DNA of 64,000 bases, taken from contig NZ_RCVT01000001.1 of NCBI RefSeq assembly GCF_016107325.1, positions 558,001 through 622,000 on the forward strand, given 5' to 3'. How positions within the stretch are numbered: position 1 is the first letter of the stretch; every line of letters starts with the position of its first letter. The notes beneath the pieces were generated by a model that was given only the letters and a program-made list of their open reading frames with translations, was not told the origin of the DNA and did not search any database. The DNA comes from Sphingomonas sp. MA1305. GTDB lineage: Bacteria > Pseudomonadota > Alphaproteobacteria > Sphingomonadales > Sphingomonadaceae. Positions 36,664-46,515 of this stretch are shown in pieces. A program made the position numbers and the translations under genes.

Positions 36664-37401
36664 ATGCGCACCGGCGTGATCGCGAAGAAGATGGGGATGA
36701 CCCGCCTGTTCCAGGATGACGGCCGCCACGTGCCGGTCACCGTCCTGCAACTCGAAGGCCTGCAGGTCATCGCCCGCCGCGAGATGAATACCGACGGCTA
36801 CACCGCCGTCCAGCTTGGCGCAGGCGTCGCCAAGGCCAAGAATGTCGCCAAGCCGCAGCGCGGCCACTTCGGCAAGGCCGAGGTCGAGCCGAAGGCGGTG
36901 GTCGCCGAATTCCGCGTCACCGAGGACAATCTCCTCGACGTCGGCGCCGAACTGTCGGCCGACCACTTCGTTGCCGGCCAGCTGGTCGACATCCAGGGTC
37001 GTACCCAGGGTAAGGGTTTCGCCGGCGCGATGAAGCGCTGGAACTTCGGCGGTCTGCGCGCGACGCACGGCGTGTCGGTGTCGCACCGCTCGCACGGTTC
37101 GACCGGTAACCGCCAGGACCCGGGTCGCGTCTTCAAGAACAAGAAGATGGCCGGCCACATGGGCGACAAGAACCGCACCCAGCAGAACCTCGAGATCGTC
37201 GGCACCGACGTCGAGCGCGGCCTGATCTTCGTCAAGGGCTCGGTCCCCGGCTCGAAGGGCGGCTGGCTGTTCGTCAAGGACGCGGTCAAGGTCGCCCGTC
37301 ACGCCGATGCGCCGATGCCTGCCGGGCTGAAGAGCGCCGCAAACAACAATGTCGCTTCTGCCGAGCCCGCTCCGGAAGCCACCGCTGGCCAGGAGGGCTA
37401 A
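36664..37401 (+). CDS. rplC: 50S ribosomal protein L3
   Basis: L3, 245 residues, an early-assembly protein reaching the peptidyl-transferase centre. [27 protein letters not shown] and [15 protein letters not shown]...[33 protein letters not shown] are canonical, including the methylatable glutamine region. A 25-residue Ala-rich tail extends the C-terminus. ATG follows GAGGAGTGTGGATC, and the gap to rplD is three bases. Confidence 0.98.
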   Translation: MRTGVIAKKMGMTRLFQDDGRHVPVTVLQLEGLQVIARREMNTDGYTAVQLGAGVAKAKNVAKPQRGHFGKAEVEPKAVVAEFRVTEDNLLDVGAELSADHFVAGQLVDIQGRTQGKGFAGAMKRWNFGGLRATHGVSVSHRSHGSTGNRQDPGRVFKNKKMAGHMGDKNRTQQNLEIVGTDVERGLIFVKGSVPGSKGGWLFVKDAVKVARHADAPMPAGLKSAANNNVASAEPAPEATAGQEG

Positions 37402-37404
37402 GAA

Positions 37405-38031
37405 GTGAAGGTCGCAGTCAAGTCCTTCGCCGGTTCCGCCGCGGCGGATGTCGAGCTCAACGACGAGGTCTTCGGCCTCGATCCGCGCGCTGACGTCCTG
37501 CATCGCGTCGTCACCTGGCAGCTGGAAAAGCGTCGCGCCACCGCGCGCGGTACCCGCGAGCGTGCCGATGTCGCCCGCTCGGGCAAGAAGCTGGGTCGCC
37601 AGAAGGGCGGCGGTGTCGCCCGTCACGGCGATCGTCGCGCTCCCGTCTTCATCGGCGGTGGTAAGGCTCACGGTGCCCGCGTTCGCGACTTCAATCCGTC
37701 GCTGAACAAGAAGATCCGCGCGCTGGGTCTGAAGATGGCGCTGTCGAGCCATGCCAAGGCCGGCTCGCTGATCGTCATGGACAGCCTGGTGGTCGACGGC
37801 AACAAGACCAAGACGCTGAAGGGCGATCTGGCCAAGCTCGGCTTCGGCAAGACCGCGCTCGTCATCGATGGCGACGCCGTCGAGACCAGCTTCGCGCTCG
37901 CCGCCGGCAACCTCCGCGAGGTCAACGTCCTCCCGGCGATCGGTGCCAACGTCTATGACATCCTGAAGGCTGACACGCTGGTGCTGACCCGCGCCGCGGT
38001 CGAAAAGCTGGAGGCCCGCTTCAATGGCTAA
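37405..38031 (+). CDS. rplD: 50S ribosomal protein L4
   Basis: L4, 208 residues, lines the exit tunnel. It starts with GTG. The extended loop [42 protein letters not shown] is the conserved tunnel element. The end overlaps rplW by eight bases. In E. coli L4 represses the S10 operon, which is relevant to the hairpin upstream of rplC. Confidence 0.97.
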   Translation: MKVAVKSFAGSAAADVELNDEVFGLDPRADVLHRVVTWQLEKRRATARGTRERADVARSGKKLGRQKGGGVARHGDRRAPVFIGGGKAHGARVRDFNPSLNKKIRALGLKMALSSHAKAGSLIVMDSLVVDGNKTKTLKGDLAKLGFGKTALVIDGDAVETSFALAAGNLREVNVLPAIGANVYDILKADTLVLTRAAVEKLEARFNG

Positions 38032-38335
38032 GCAGCAGAAGGCCGTCGACAACCGTCATTATGACGTGATCGTCGCGCCGCACATCACCGAGAAGGCGAC
38101 CCTGCTCAGCGAGCAGAACGCCGTCGTGTTCAAGGTCGCCAACGACGCGACCAAGCCGCAGATCAAGGCTGCCGTCGAAGCTCTGTTCGACGTCACCGTG
38201 ACCGGCGTCAACACGATCGTCCAGAAGGGCAAGACCAAGCGTTGGAAGGGTGCTCCCTACCAGCGTTCGGACATGAAGAAGGCGATCGTCACCCTCAAGG
38301 ATGGCCAGTCCATCGACGTGACGACGGGGATCTAA
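38024..38335 (+). CDS. rplW: 50S ribosomal protein L23
   Basis: L23, 103 residues, at the tunnel exit and docking site for trigger factor and [46 protein letters not shown] and the basic loop [22 protein letters not shown] are typical. Its start lies inside the end of rplD. Confidence 0.97.
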   Translation: MAKQQKAVDNRHYDVIVAPHITEKATLLSEQNAVVFKVANDATKPQIKAAVEALFDVTVTGVNTIVQKGKTKRWKGAPYQRSDMKKAIVTLKDGQSIDVTTGI

Positions 38336-38340
38336 GGGCC

Positions 38341-39177
38341 ATGGCACTTAAGCATTACAACCCGACGAGCCCGGCCCGCCGCGGCCTCATCCTCGTCGAC
38401 AAGTCGGCGCTCTACAAGGGCAAGCCGGTCAAGGCGCTGACCGAAGGCAAGCGCAAGACCGGTGGCCGCAACAACAAGGGCCATGTGACCAGCCGCGGCA
38501 TCGCGGGCGGTCACAAGCAGAAGTACCGCTACGTCGACTTCAAGCGTCGTAAGTGGGACGTCGAGGGCACGGTCGAGCGGCTCGAGTACGATCCGAACCG
38601 CACCGCGTTCATCGCGCTGGTCAAGTATGCCGACGACGAGCTGGCCTACATCCTGGCGCCGCAGCGTCTCGCGCCCGGCGACAAGGTCGTCGCGGGCAAG
38701 AAGACCGACGTGAAGCCGGGCAACGCCATGGAGCTGGGCCAGATGCCGGTCGGCACCATCGTCCACAACGTGGAGATGAAGCCGATGAAGGGTGGCCAGA
38801 TCGCCCGTTCAGCCGGCACCTATGTGCAGGTCGTCGGCCGCGATCGCGGCATGGTGATCGTTCGCCTGAACTCGGGCGAGCAGCGCTACATCCACGGCGA
38901 GTGCATGGCGACGGTCGGTGCGGTGTCCAATCCGGACAACCAGAACCAGAACCTCGGCAAGGCCGGGCGTTCGCGCTGGATGGGTAAGCGCCCGCTGACC
39001 CGCGGCGTCGCCAAGAACCCGGTCGACCACCCGCACGGCGGTGGTGAAGGCCGGACCTCGGGCGGCCGTCATCCGGTCACCCCGTGGGGCAAGCCGACGA
39101 AGGGTGCGCGCACCCGTCACAACAAGGCGACGGACAAGATGATCATCCGCAGCCGTCACGCGAAGAAGAAGGGCTGA
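38341..39177 (+). CDS. rplB: 50S ribosomal protein L2
   Basis: L2, 278 residues, needed for subunit association and peptidyl-transferase assembly. [46 protein letters not shown] and the C-terminal [24 protein letters not shown] with the essential histidine region are intact. ATG lies five bases after the rplW stop. Confidence 0.98.
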   Translation: MALKHYNPTSPARRGLILVDKSALYKGKPVKALTEGKRKTGGRNNKGHVTSRGIAGGHKQKYRYVDFKRRKWDVEGTVERLEYDPNRTAFIALVKYADDELAYILAPQRLAPGDKVVAGKKTDVKPGNAMELGQMPVGTIVHNVEMKPMKGGQIARSAGTYVQVVGRDRGMVIVRLNSGEQRYIHGECMATVGAVSNPDNQNQNLGKAGRSRWMGKRPLTRGVAKNPVDHPHGGGEGRTSGGRHPVTPWGKPTKGARTRHNKATDKMIIRSRHAKKKG

Positions 39178-39180
39178 TAG

Positions 39181-39456
39181 ATGGCTCGTTCTGTTTGGAA
39201 GGGCCCGTTCGTCGAACTGAGCCTGCTCAAGAAGGCCGAAGCCGCGCAGGATGCCGGTGGCCGTGCGCCGATCAAGACCTGGTCGCGTCGCTCCACCATC
39301 CTGCCGCAGTTCGTCGGTCTGACGTTCTCGGTCTACAACGGCCGCAAGTTCGTGCCCGTCTCGGTCAACGAGGACATGGTCGGCATGAAGCTCGGCGAGT
39401 TCGCGCCGACCCGCTATTTCCCGGGTCACGCGGCTGACAAGAAGGGCAAGCGCTGA
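39181..39456 (+). CDS. rpsS: 30S ribosomal protein S19
   Basis: S19, 91 residues, in the 30S head. [46 protein letters not shown] and [20 protein letters not shown] are canonical. Three bases separate it from rplB, and its stop overlaps rplV (TGATG). Confidence 0.98.
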   Translation: MARSVWKGPFVELSLLKKAEAAQDAGGRAPIKTWSRRSTILPQFVGLTFSVYNGRKFVPVSVNEDMVGMKLGEFAPTRYFPGHAADKKGKR

Positions 39457-39833
39457 TGAGCAAGCCTCAGTCCCCCCGCAAGGTCGACGACAAGTCGGCC
39501 CTGTCCGTCGGCACCCAGATCCGTGGGTCGGCGCAGAAGCTGAACCTGGTTGCGGGCCTGATCCGCGGCAAGAAGGCCGGCGACGCGCTCAACATCCTCG
39601 CCTTCTCGAAGAAGGCGATGGCGGTGGACGCGCGCAAGGTGCTCGCTTCGGCGATCGCCAATGCCGAGAACAACCACAACCTCGACGTCGACGCGCTCGT
39701 CGTCGCCGAGGCGTCGGTCGGCAAGTCGATCACCATGAAGCGCTTCGCCACGCGTGGCCGCGGCAAGTCGACGCGCATCCTGAAGCCGTTCAGCCGTCTG
39801 CGCATCGTCGTGCGCGAGCAGGAAGAAGCATAA
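39456..39833 (+). CDS. rplV: 50S ribosomal protein L22
   Basis: L22, 125 residues, whose beta-hairpin lines the exit tunnel and is a macrolide-resistance site. [32 protein letters not shown] and [26 protein letters not shown] (hairpin and C-terminal strand) are visible. Overlaps rpsS and rpsC by one base at each end. Confidence 0.97.
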   Translation: MSKPQSPRKVDDKSALSVGTQIRGSAQKLNLVAGLIRGKKAGDALNILAFSKKAMAVDARKVLASAIANAENNHNLDVDALVVAEASVGKSITMKRFATRGRGKSTRILKPFSRLRIVVREQEEA

Positions 39834-40540
39834 TGGGTCAGAAGAGCAACCCGATCGGTCTGCGCCTGCAGATCAACCGCACCTGGGACAGCCGCTGGTT
39901 CGCGGAAGGCCATGACTATGGCCGGCTGCTGCTGGAGGATCTCAAGATCCGTCAGTACATCATGAAGACGCTGCCGCAGGCGGCGATCTCCAAGGTGGTG
40001 ATCGAGCGTCCGGCCAAGCTGTGCCGCATCTCGATTTTCGCCGCCCGTCCCGGTGTCATCATCGGCAAGAAGGGCTCGGACATCGAGAAGCTGCGCAAGA
40101 CGCTCGGCGCGATGACCAGCTCGGACGTGTCACTGAACATCGTCGAGATCCGCAAGCCGGAAGTCGATGCGCGTCTCGTCGCGCAGGGCATCGCCGACCA
40201 GCTGGAGCGTCGTATCGCGTTCCGCCGCGCCATGAAGCGCGCGGTGCAGTCGGCGCTGCGTCTGGGTGCCGAGGGTATCCGCGTGCAGTGCGGCGGCCGT
40301 CTGGGCGGCGCCGAGATCGCGCGCACCGAGAGCTATCGTGAGGGCCGCGTGCCGCTGCACACGCTCCGCGCGAACATCGATTATGCCGAGGCCGAAGCGC
40401 ACACGTCCTACGGCGTCTGCGGCGTCAAGGTCTGGGTGTTCAAGGGCGAGATCCTGGGTCACGACCCGATGGCGACCGACCGGCTGATGATGGAGGCTCA
40501 GACCTCCGGCGTCCGCCCGGCGCGCGACGACCGCCGTTAA
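39833..40540 (+). CDS. rpsC: 30S ribosomal protein S3
   Basis: S3, 235 residues, at the mRNA entry channel. The KH domain motif [18 protein letters not shown] lies at about 75-92. [26 protein letters not shown] is the typical start and [20 protein letters not shown] the conserved C-domain. Confidence 0.98.
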   Translation: MGQKSNPIGLRLQINRTWDSRWFAEGHDYGRLLLEDLKIRQYIMKTLPQAAISKVVIERPAKLCRISIFAARPGVIIGKKGSDIEKLRKTLGAMTSSDVSLNIVEIRKPEVDARLVAQGIADQLERRIAFRRAMKRAVQSALRLGAEGIRVQCGGRLGGAEIARTESYREGRVPLHTLRANIDYAEAEAHTSYGVCGVKVWVFKGEILGHDPMATDRLMMEAQTSGVRPARDDRR

Positions 40541-40552
40541 GGACGAGAAGAG

Positions 40553-40987
40553 ATGCTGCAACCAAAGCGCACCAAGTTCCGCAAGGCCTTCAAGGGCCGC
40601 ATCCACGGCGATGCGAAGGGCGGCACCACGCTGAACTTCGGCGCCTATGGCCTGAAGGCCATGGAGCCGGAGCGGATCACCGCCCGCCAGATCGAGGCGG
40701 CCCGCCGCGCGATCACGCGTCACATCAAGCGCCAGGGGCGTTTGTGGATCCGCGTGTTCCCGGACGTGCCGGTGTCGACCAAGCCTGCCGAAGTCCGCAT
40801 GGGCTCGGGCAAGGGCTCGCCCGAATATTGGGCGGCGCGCGTCAAGCCGGGCCGTATCCTGTTCGAGCTCGACGGCGTCGAAGGCAAGATCGCCGCGGAG
40901 GCGTTCGAGCGCGCCGCGATGAAGCTCCCCATCAAGACCAAGGTCGTTGCCCGCCTGGGCGACACCTCGCACCTCGGAGGCGAGTAA
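40553..40987 (+). CDS. rplP: 50S ribosomal protein L16
   Basis: L16, 144 residues, contacts A-site t[44 protein letters not shown] and [39 protein letters not shown] are canonical. The arginine of [15 protein letters not shown] homologues is a known hydroxylation site. Overlaps rpmC by one base. Confidence 0.98.
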   Translation: MLQPKRTKFRKAFKGRIHGDAKGGTTLNFGAYGLKAMEPERITARQIEAARRAITRHIKRQGRLWIRVFPDVPVSTKPAEVRMGSGKGSPEYWAARVKPGRILFELDGVEGKIAAEAFERAAMKLPIKTKVVARLGDTSHLGGE

Positions 40988-41190
40988 TGGCCAAGACCGA
41001 TTTCAACGGCCAGAGCGACGACCAGCTCGTCGAGAGCCTGGGCAACCTGAAGCGCGAGCAGTTCAACCTGCGCTTCCAGGCGGCGACCAACCAGCTCGAG
41101 AAGCCGAGCCGCGTGAAGGAAGTCCGCCGCGACATCGCGCGGATCAAGACCCTGCAGGCCAAGCGCACCAGCGCTTCGGCCGCCAAGTAA
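40987..41190 (+). CDS. rpmC: 50S ribosomal protein L29
   Basis: L29, 67 residues, near the tunnel exit. Helical-hairpin sequence [48 protein letters not shown] is typical. TAATG overlap with rplP; RBS-poor, so probably translationally coupled. Confidence 0.96.
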   Translation: MAKTDFNGQSDDQLVESLGNLKREQFNLRFQAATNQLEKPSRVKEVRRDIARIKTLQAKRTSASAAK

Positions 41191-41203
41191 AGGACCAAGG
41201 CAC

Positions 41204-41476
41204 ATGCCGAAGCGCGTGCTGACCGGGCTGATCGTCTCCGACAAGGGCGACAAGACGGTGGTGGTGAACGTCGAGCGTAAGGTGAAGCACCCGCTCTACG
41301 GCAAGATCATCCGCCGTTCGAAGAAGTATCACGCCCATGACGAGGCGAATGAGTACAAGCAGGGCGAGACCGTGCGCATCGAAGAGATCGCGCCGATGTC
41401 GAAGCTCAAGACCTGGAAGGTGCTCGATCGGGTGAACACCCATGCGACGCCGGAACGGGTCGACGTCGACGCGTAA
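41204..41476 (+). CDS. rpsQ: 30S ribosomal protein S17
   Basis: S17, 90 residues, a primary 16S rRNA-binding protein. [42 protein letters not shown] and [22 protein letters not shown] are canonical. It is the last gene before a terminator-like hairpin that separates it from rplN. Confidence 0.97.
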   Translation: MPKRVLTGLIVSDKGDKTVVVNVERKVKHPLYGKIIRRSKKYHAHDEANEYKQGETVRIEEIAPMSKLKTWKVLDRVNTHATPERVDVDA

Positions 41477-41480
41477 TCGG

Positions 41481-41509
41481 CCGTCGTCCCGGCATCGACC
41501 GGGATGACC
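41481..41509. repeat. REP-like palindrome after rpsQ
   Basis: CCGTCGTCCCGGCATCGACC continuing GGGATGACC is a hairpin of the same family as at 31.7, 36.0 and 46.3 kb, lying directly behind the rpsQ stop and before the terminator-like hairpin. Confidence 0.55.
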
Positions 41510-41570
41510 CGATGATGGTCGGCGGGCAGGGGGCTTGCCCTCTGCCACCGGGGCGGCTATGGGGCCGCTC

Positions 41571-41611
41571 CCCCTGGCGCGGGTTCGCCCGCCGCCGGGG
41601 TCGTTTTTTTT
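41571..41611 (+). terminator. Rho-independent terminator between rpsQ and rplN
   Basis: CCCCTGGCGCGGG-TTCG-CCCGCCGCCGGGG folds into a GC-rich stem with one or two bulges, followed at once by TCG and eight T residues. It lies inside what is usually one continuous S10-spc transcript, 51 bases before rplN. Confidence 0.72.
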
Positions 41612-41661
41612 AGGCCGGGCTGGGTCGGAATCCAGCCCAAGAAGAGAAGGAAGCAGGATCG

Positions 41662-42030
41662 ATGATCCAGATGCAGTCCAATCTCGACGTCGCTGACAAC
41701 AGCGGCGCGAAGCGGGTGCAGTGCATCAAGGTGCTGGGCGGCTCGAAGCGTCGCACGGCATCGGTCGGCGACATCATCGTCGTCAGCATCAAGGAAGCGC
41801 AGCCGCGCGGTCGCGTGAAGAAGGGTGACGTGCACCGCGCCGTCATCGTCCGCACCGCCAAGGACATCCACCGTGCCGATGGCTCGACCATCCGCTTCGA
41901 CAGCAACGCTGCCGTCCTGGTCAACAAGAACGAGGAGCCGATCGGCACCCGTATCTTCGGCCCGGTGGTGCGCGAGCTGCGTGGCAAGAAGCACATGAAG
42001 ATCATCTCTCTCGCTCCCGAGGTGCTGTAA
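41662..42030 (+). CDS. rplN: 50S ribosomal protein L14
   Basis: L14, 122 residues, at the subunit interface and RsfS binding site. [31 protein letters not shown] and [35 protein letters not shown] are canonical. First gene of the spc operon; GAAGGAAGC precedes the ATG. Overlaps rplX by one base. Confidence 0.98.
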   Translation: MIQMQSNLDVADNSGAKRVQCIKVLGGSKRRTASVGDIIVVSIKEAQPRGRVKKGDVHRAVIVRTAKDIHRADGSTIRFDSNAAVLVNKNEEPIGTRIFGPVVRELRGKKHMKIISLAPEVL

Positions 42031-42347
42031 TGGCCGCCGCGAAGATCAAGAAGGGTGACCAGGTCATCGTCCTGTCCGGCAAGGACAAGGGCAAGACCGG
42101 CACCGTGACCCAGGCGATGCCGAAGGACGGCAAGGTCGTCGTCGGCGGCGTCAACGTCGCGACCCGCCACCGCAAGCCGACCCAGGCGAACCCGCAGGGT
42201 GGCCTGGAGCGCGTCGAAGCGCCGCTGCACATCTCGAAGGTCGCGCACGTGACCGCCGACGGCAAGCCGACCCGCGTCCGTTTCGAGATGCAGGATGGCA
42301 AGAAGGTCCGCGTGGCCGTGAAGTCCGGGGAGAAGATCGATGGCTGA
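42030..42347 (+). CDS. rplX: 50S ribosomal protein L24
   Basis: L24, 105 residues, an assembly initiator. The KOW motif [38 protein letters not shown] is at residues 4-41, followed by [25 protein letters not shown]. The last eight bases overlap rplE. Confidence 0.97.
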   Translation: MAAAKIKKGDQVIVLSGKDKGKTGTVTQAMPKDGKVVVGGVNVATRHRKPTQANPQGGLERVEAPLHISKVAHVTADGKPTRVRFEMQDGKKVRVAVKSGEKIDG

Positions 42348-42924
42348 TGCCTACAAGCCCCGGATGAAGGGGATCTACGAGGACACGATCGTCAAGGCGA
42401 TGGTCGAGAAGTTCGGGTACAAGAACGTCAACGAGATCCCGCGGATCGAGAAGATCGTGCTCAACATGGGCGTCGGCGAGGCGACCCAGGACAAGAAGCG
42501 CGTCGACCAGGCCGCGTCCGAGATGGAGCTGATCGCTGGCCAGAAGCCGGTGATCACCAAGGCGAAGAAGTCGATCGCGCAGTTCAAGCTGCGTGAAGGC
42601 ATGCCGATCGGCGTGAAGGTCACCCTTCGCCGCGAGCGCATGTACGAGTTCCTCGACCGCTTCATCACCATCGCGCTGCCCCGCGTGCGCGACTTCCGTG
42701 GTCTGAACCCGAAGAGCTTTGACGGTCGCGGCAACTATGCCTGCGGCATCAAGGAGCAGATCATTTTCCCCGAGATCAGCTATGACCGCGTCGACAAGGT
42801 GCGTGGCATGGACGTGATCGTCACCACCACGGCGAAGACCGACGACGAGGCGCGCGAGCTGCTCCGTCTGTTCGGCTTCCCGTTCCCGCAGCCCGAGGCC
42901 GCTGAAGAGAAGAAGGCGGCATAA
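42340..42924 (+). CDS. rplE: 50S ribosomal protein L5
   Basis: L5, 194 residues, binds 5S rRNA in the central protuberance. [49 protein letters not shown] and [28 protein letters not shown] are canonical. A short acidic/basic tail ([10 protein letters not shown]) ends it. A large inverted repeat follows. Confidence 0.98.
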   Translation: MADAYKPRMKGIYEDTIVKAMVEKFGYKNVNEIPRIEKIVLNMGVGEATQDKKRVDQAASEMELIAGQKPVITKAKKSIAQFKLREGMPIGVKVTLRRERMYEFLDRFITIALPRVRDFRGLNPKSFDGRGNYACGIKEQIIFPEISYDRVDKVRGMDVIVTTTAKTDDEARELLRLFGFPFPQPEAAEEKKAA

Positions 42925-42928
42925 GGGT

Positions 42929-43027
42929 TCCCCTCCCGCTTGCGGGAGGGGCTAGGGGAGGGGCTCAGCGAGCGTGGCTCGTGTCGGTCCTTCCCTCCCC
43001 CGACCCCTCCCGCAAGCGGGAGGGGAG
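42929..43027. repeat. Large inverted repeat of CCCCTCCCGC units between rplE and rpsN
   Basis: TTCCCCTCCCGCTTGCGGGA then GGGGCTAGGGGAGGGG (42929-42964) is mirrored by CCTTCCCTCCCCCGACCCCT then CCCGCAAGCGGGAGGGG (42989-43025). Each copy contains its own CTCCCGC-TTGC-GCGGGAG type hairpin, and the two copies can also pair with each other over about 35 bases. It occupies nearly the whole 126-base gap inside the spc operon. Confidence 0.75.
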
Positions 43028-43050
43028 TTACATAGGAAGAGCTTAAGTCC

Positions 43051-43356
43051 ATGGCGAAACTGAGTTCGATCAACAAGAACGAGCGTCGCAAGAAGCTGGT
43101 GAAGCAATATGCCGGCAAATATGCGAAGCTGAAGGCCCAGGCTAACGATGAGAGCCTGGACGAAAGCGAGCGCCTGATCGCCCGCCTCAAGATGGCGGAA
43201 CTGCCGCGCAACGCGAACCCGACCCGGATCCGCAACCGTTGCGAGATCACCGGCCGTCCCCGCGCTTATTACCGCAAGTTCCGTCTTGCTCGCGTCATGC
43301 TGCGCGATCTTGCCAACAAGGGCATGATCCCCGGCCTCACGAAGTCGAGCTGGTAA
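43051..43356 (+). CDS. rpsN: 30S ribosomal protein S14
   Basis: S14, 101 residues, the long zinc-independent form (only one Cys in [20 protein letters not shown]). [29 protein letters not shown] and [16 protein letters not shown] are typical. Start ATG follows GGAAGAGC, just behind the large inverted repeat. Confidence 0.97.
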   Translation: MAKLSSINKNERRKKLVKQYAGKYAKLKAQANDESLDESERLIARLKMAELPRNANPTRIRNRCEITGRPRAYYRKFRLARVMLRDLANKGMIPGLTKSSW

Positions 43357-43366
43357 GGATTAGATC

Positions 43367-43762
43367 ATGGCAGTGACCGATCCCCTGGGTGACCTGCTCA
43401 CCCGCATCCGCAATGGCCAGCGCGCGCGCAAGGACTCCGTCCTGACGCCGGCGTCGAAGCTGCGCGTCCGCGTGCTCGACGTTCTGCAGCGCGAAGGCTA
43501 TATCCGTGGCTACAGCGAAGAGCAGATGGGCCCCGCGGCCGGCATCCGCGTCGAGCTGAAGTATTTCGAGGGTCAGCCGGCGATCAAGCACGTCGCGCGC
43601 GTCTCGAAGCCCGGCCGTCGCATCTATTCGGGCGCGCAGGACCTGCCGCGCGTGCGCAACGGCCTGGGCATCACCATCGTGTCGACACCGCGCGGTGTTC
43701 TCTCGGACGCGGAAGCGCGCGAGCAGAACGTCGGCGGCGAAGTGCTGGCGGAGGTGTTCTGA
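43367..43762 (+). CDS. rpsH: 30S ribosomal protein S8
   Basis: S8, 131 residues, binds the central domain of 16S rRNA and in E. coli represses the spc operon. [36 protein letters not shown] and [33 protein letters not shown] are canonical. Overlaps rplF by one base (TGATG). Confidence 0.98.
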   Translation: MAVTDPLGDLLTRIRNGQRARKDSVLTPASKLRVRVLDVLQREGYIRGYSEEQMGPAAGIRVELKYFEGQPAIKHVARVSKPGRRIYSGAQDLPRVRNGLGITIVSTPRGVLSDAEAREQNVGGEVLAEVF

Positions 43763-44295
43763 TGAGCCGCATCGGTAAGAAGTCCGTCGCGATTCCCGCG
43801 GGCGTGACCGCAACCGTCGCCGACAAGGTGCTGAGCGTGAAGGGGCCCAAGGGCACCCTGTCGATGCCGCTCGCCGACGAGATCGCCTATGACGTCCAGT
43901 CGGATGCCATCGGCGTGCAGCCGGCGAACGACACCAAGCGCGCCCGCGCCTTCTGGGGCATGCAGCGCACGCTGGTGCAGAACCTGGTGACCGGCGTCAC
44001 CACCGGCTTCTCGAAGAAGCTGGTCATCACCGGCGTCGGCTACCGCGCCGCGGCGCAGGGCAAGACCCTGAAGCTGCAGCTCGGCTACAGCCACGACGTC
44101 AACATCGACGTGCCGGAAGGCATCGAGGTGAAGACGCCGGACGCCACCACCGTCGAGATCAGCGGTTCGGACAAGCAGAAGGTCGGCCAGCTGGCCGCCG
44201 AGATCCGTCGCTGGCGCAAGCCGGAGCCGTACAAGGGCAAGGGCATCAAGTACGACGGCGAGTTCATCTTCCGCAAGGAAGGGAAGAAGAAGTAA
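43762..44295 (+). CDS. rplF: 50S ribosomal protein L6
   Basis: L6, 177 residues, near the sarcin-ricin loop. [66 protein letters not shown] and [21 protein letters not shown] are canonical. One-base overlaps with rpsH and rplR. Confidence 0.98.
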   Translation: MSRIGKKSVAIPAGVTATVADKVLSVKGPKGTLSMPLADEIAYDVQSDAIGVQPANDTKRARAFWGMQRTLVQNLVTGVTTGFSKKLVITGVGYRAAAQGKTLKLQLGYSHDVNIDVPEGIEVKTPDATTVEISGSDKQKVGQLAAEIRRWRKPEPYKGKGIKYDGEFIFRKEGKKK

Positions 44296-44651
44296 TGACC
44301 AAGGGTCTCTCTCTGTTCGAGAAGCGCCGTCGGCGCAATCGTACCGCGCTGAAGGCGCGCGCCGGTGGCCGTGCGCGGCTGTCGGTGCATCGTTCCGGCA
44401 AGCACATCTATGCCCAGGTGATCGACGACGAGGCGGGCAAGACCGTCGCCTCGGCCTCGACGCTGGAAAAGGGTGCGCGCGACACGTCGGGCGCCAACGT
44501 CGCTGCGGCGACCGAGGTCGGCAAGCGCGTCGCGGAAGCGGCGAAGGCGGCCGGTGTCACGCAGGTCGTGTTCGACCGCGGTGGCTTCCTGTTCCACGGC
44601 CGCGTCAAGGCGCTCGCCGAAGCGGCTCGTGAAGCCGGACTGGAGTTCTAA
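44295..44651 (+). CDS. rplR: 50S ribosomal protein L18
   Basis: L18, 118 residues, 5S rRNA-binding. [46 protein letters not shown] and [28 protein letters not shown] are typical. One-base overlap with rplF; two bases before rpsE. Confidence 0.97.
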   Translation: MTKGLSLFEKRRRRNRTALKARAGGRARLSVHRSGKHIYAQVIDDEAGKTVASASTLEKGARDTSGANVAAATEVGKRVAEAAKAAGVTQVVFDRGGFLFHGRVKALAEAAREAGLEF

Positions 44652-44653
44652 AG

Positions 44654-45406
44654 ATGGCTGACGACAACAACGTGCAGCCCGCAGCGGCTGAAGGCGCGCC
44701 GCAGGACGCGCAGCAGGGCCAGGGCGGCTTCGGCAGTCCGGGCGGCGGTCGCGGTCCGCGTGGCGGCCGTGGCGGCGGTCGCGGTCCGGGTGGTCCGGGC
44801 GGCAATCGTGGCGGCCGTGACGGCAACCGCGGTCGTCGCGACGACCGTCGTGGCGGTCAGGACGATGGCGGCGAAGAGCTGATCGAGAAGCTGGTCCACA
44901 TCAACCGCGTCTCGAAGACGGTGAAGGGCGGTAAGCGCTTCGGCTTCGCGGCGCTGGTCGTCGTCGGCGACGGCAAGGGCCGGGTCGGCTTCGGTCATGG
45001 CAAGGCGCGCGAAGTGCCGGAAGCCATTTCCAAGGCGACCGCTTCGGCGAAGAAGGCGATGGTCCGCGTGCCGCTGCGCGAGGGTCGTACCCTGCACCAT
45101 GACGGCAACGGCCACTTCGGTGCCGGCCGCGTCACCGTCCGCTCGGCGCCGCAGGGCACCGGAATCATCGCGGGTGGCCCGATGCGCGCCATTTTCGAGA
45201 GCCTGGGCGTCGCCGACGTGGTGACCAAGTCGATCGGGACCTCGAACCCGTACAACATGATCCGCGCCACCTTCGAGGCGCTGACCGACCAGACTTCGCC
45301 GAAGGCGGTCGCTCAGCGTCGTGGCAAGAAGATCGCCGACCTGCTCGGTCGCGGTGGTGCCGACAAGGGCGTCGCCGAGGCCGAAGCCGCGGCCGTCACG
45401 GAGTAA
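44654..45406 (+). CDS. rpsE: 30S ribosomal protein S5 with RGG-rich N-terminal extension
   Basis: S5, 250 residues, at the mRNA entrance and a ram accuracy locus. The core starts at about residue 72 ([26 protein letters not shown]), with [18 protein letters not shown], the spectinomycin-region loop and [36 protein letters not shown]. The first 70 residues are low-complexity Gly/Arg/Asp with RGG-like repeats ([13 protein letters not shown]...), which makes the protein about 60-80 residues longer than E. coli S5. Confidence 0.97.
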   Translation: MADDNNVQPAAAEGAPQDAQQGQGGFGSPGGGRGPRGGRGGGRGPGGPGGNRGGRDGNRGRRDDRRGGQDDGGEELIEKLVHINRVSKTVKGGKRFGFAALVVVGDGKGRVGFGHGKAREVPEAISKATASAKKAMVRVPLREGRTLHHDGNGHFGAGRVTVRSAPQGTGIIAGGPMRAIFESLGVADVVTKSIGTSNPYNMIRATFEALTDQTSPKAVAQRRGKKIADLLGRGGADKGVAEAEAAAVTE

Positions 45407-45412
45407 CGCACG

Positions 45413-45589
45413 ATGGCGACGATCAAGATCAAGCAGACCGGTTCGCCGATCCGCCGCACCAAGGACCAGCGCGCGACGCTGGTCGGCCTTGGCCTCAACA
45501 AGATGCACAAGGTGTCGGAGCTCGAGGATACCCCCGAGGTCCGCGGCATGATCCGCAAGGTCCAGCACATGGTTGAGGTTCAGGGCTAA
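45413..45589 (+). CDS. rpmD: 50S ribosomal protein L30
   Basis: L30, 58 residues. [18 protein letters not shown], the [18 protein letters not shown] loop and [14 protein letters not shown] are characteristic. It starts six bases after rpsE and is followed by a terminator-like hairpin before rplO. Confidence 0.96.
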   Translation: MATIKIKQTGSPIRRTKDQRATLVGLGLNKMHKVSELEDTPEVRGMIRKVQHMVEVQG

Positions 45590-45619
45590 ACACCCGTACC
45601 CGACCTAGTGACAAATACG

Positions 45620-45660
45620 GGGAAGGGGGCTAACCGGCCCCCTTCCTTTTTCCGATTTTT
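45620..45660 (+). terminator. Rho-independent terminator between rpmD and rplO
   Basis: GGAAGGGGGC-TAACCG-GCCCCCTTCC is a perfect 10-bp stem followed by TTTTTCCGATTTTT. It lies inside the spc operon, 55 bases before the rplO start, so either read-through is regulated or rplO-secY-adk have their own promoter. Confidence 0.8.
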
Positions 45661-45715
45661 CCACCACCCGGCCTAGTCGCCGGGAGCGCGACAAAAGCGA
45701 AAGCGAGTGCATATC

Positions 45716-46258
45716 ATGAAGCTCAACGAACTCCGCGACAACCAGGGTGCCCGCAAGTCCAAGATCCGCGTCGGCCGCGGCATCGGCTCGGGCAAGGGCA
45801 AGACCGGCGGCCGCGGCGTCAAGGGTCAGAAGAGCCGCGAGGGCGTCAGCATCGCTGGCTTCGAGGGCGGCCAGATGCCGCTCCACATGCGTCTGCCGAA
45901 GCGCGGCTTCAACAACATCTTCGCCAAGGATTATGCGACGGTGAACACCGGCGCGATCCAGAAGGCGATCGATTCGGGCAAGCTTAAGGCCGAGGGCACG
46001 ATCGACCAGGCGGCGCTGAAGGCGGCCGGTCTGGTGCGTGGCGGCAAGGATGGCGTCCGCCTGCTCGGCAAGGGGGACCTGACCGCCAAGCTGGCGTTCA
46101 CCGTCGCCGGCGTCTCCGCCTCGGCGCGCGAGATGATCGAGAAGGCCGGCGGCTCGGTCGACGTGCCGACGATCGTTCCGGCGTCGGAGAAGGCTGCCGC
46201 CAAGAAGGGCGTGCAGTACAAGGCGCGCCAGGAAAAGAAGGCGTCGTTCAAGGCCTGA
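45716..46258 (+). CDS. rplO: 50S ribosomal protein L15
   Basis: L15, 180 residues. [44 protein letters not shown] and [17 protein letters not shown] are the conserved basic N-terminal extension that threads the 23S rRNA. The ATG at 45716 gives the standard start; the GTG three codons upstream is unlikely. A long basic tail ([14 protein letters not shown]) ends it. Confidence 0.97.
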   Translation: MKLNELRDNQGARKSKIRVGRGIGSGKGKTGGRGVKGQKSREGVSIAGFEGGQMPLHMRLPKRGFNNIFAKDYATVNTGAIQKAIDSGKLKAEGTIDQAALKAAGLVRGGKDGVRLLGKGDLTAKLAFTVAGVSASAREMIEKAGGSVDVPTIVPASEKAAAKKGVQYKARQEKKASFKA

Positions 46259-46284
46259 CCTGCTTCCCGCCGTCGTTCTTCCTT

Positions 46285-46381
46285 CGTCATGCCGGACGTG
46301 TTCCGGCATCCACCCGTCCTCCTGAGCGTCGGTCGCGGCGCATGCGGAACGGTGGACCCCGGAACAAGTCCGGGGTGACGG
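46285..46381. repeat. REP-like palindromic pair between rplO and secY
   Basis: CGTCATGCCGGACGTGTTCC continuing GGCATCCAC (46285-46313) and the inverted GGTGGACCCCGGAACAAGTC continuing CGGGGTGACGG (46351-46381) are two hairpins facing each other in the 257-base gap. The remainder of the gap holds a Cys/Gly codon-like stretch with no credible gene. Confidence 0.58.
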
Positions 46382-46515
46382 ATGGGAGCGACGGCATGCC
46401 TGCCTGCAGGCAAGGACAACGCCGGGCATTAGACAAGGCGCATCAAGCGCCTATATGAGCGGCGGGGGCGGACACACGCTTACCCGCCGTTTCTGTTTCC
46501 AGGACACCGACACGC

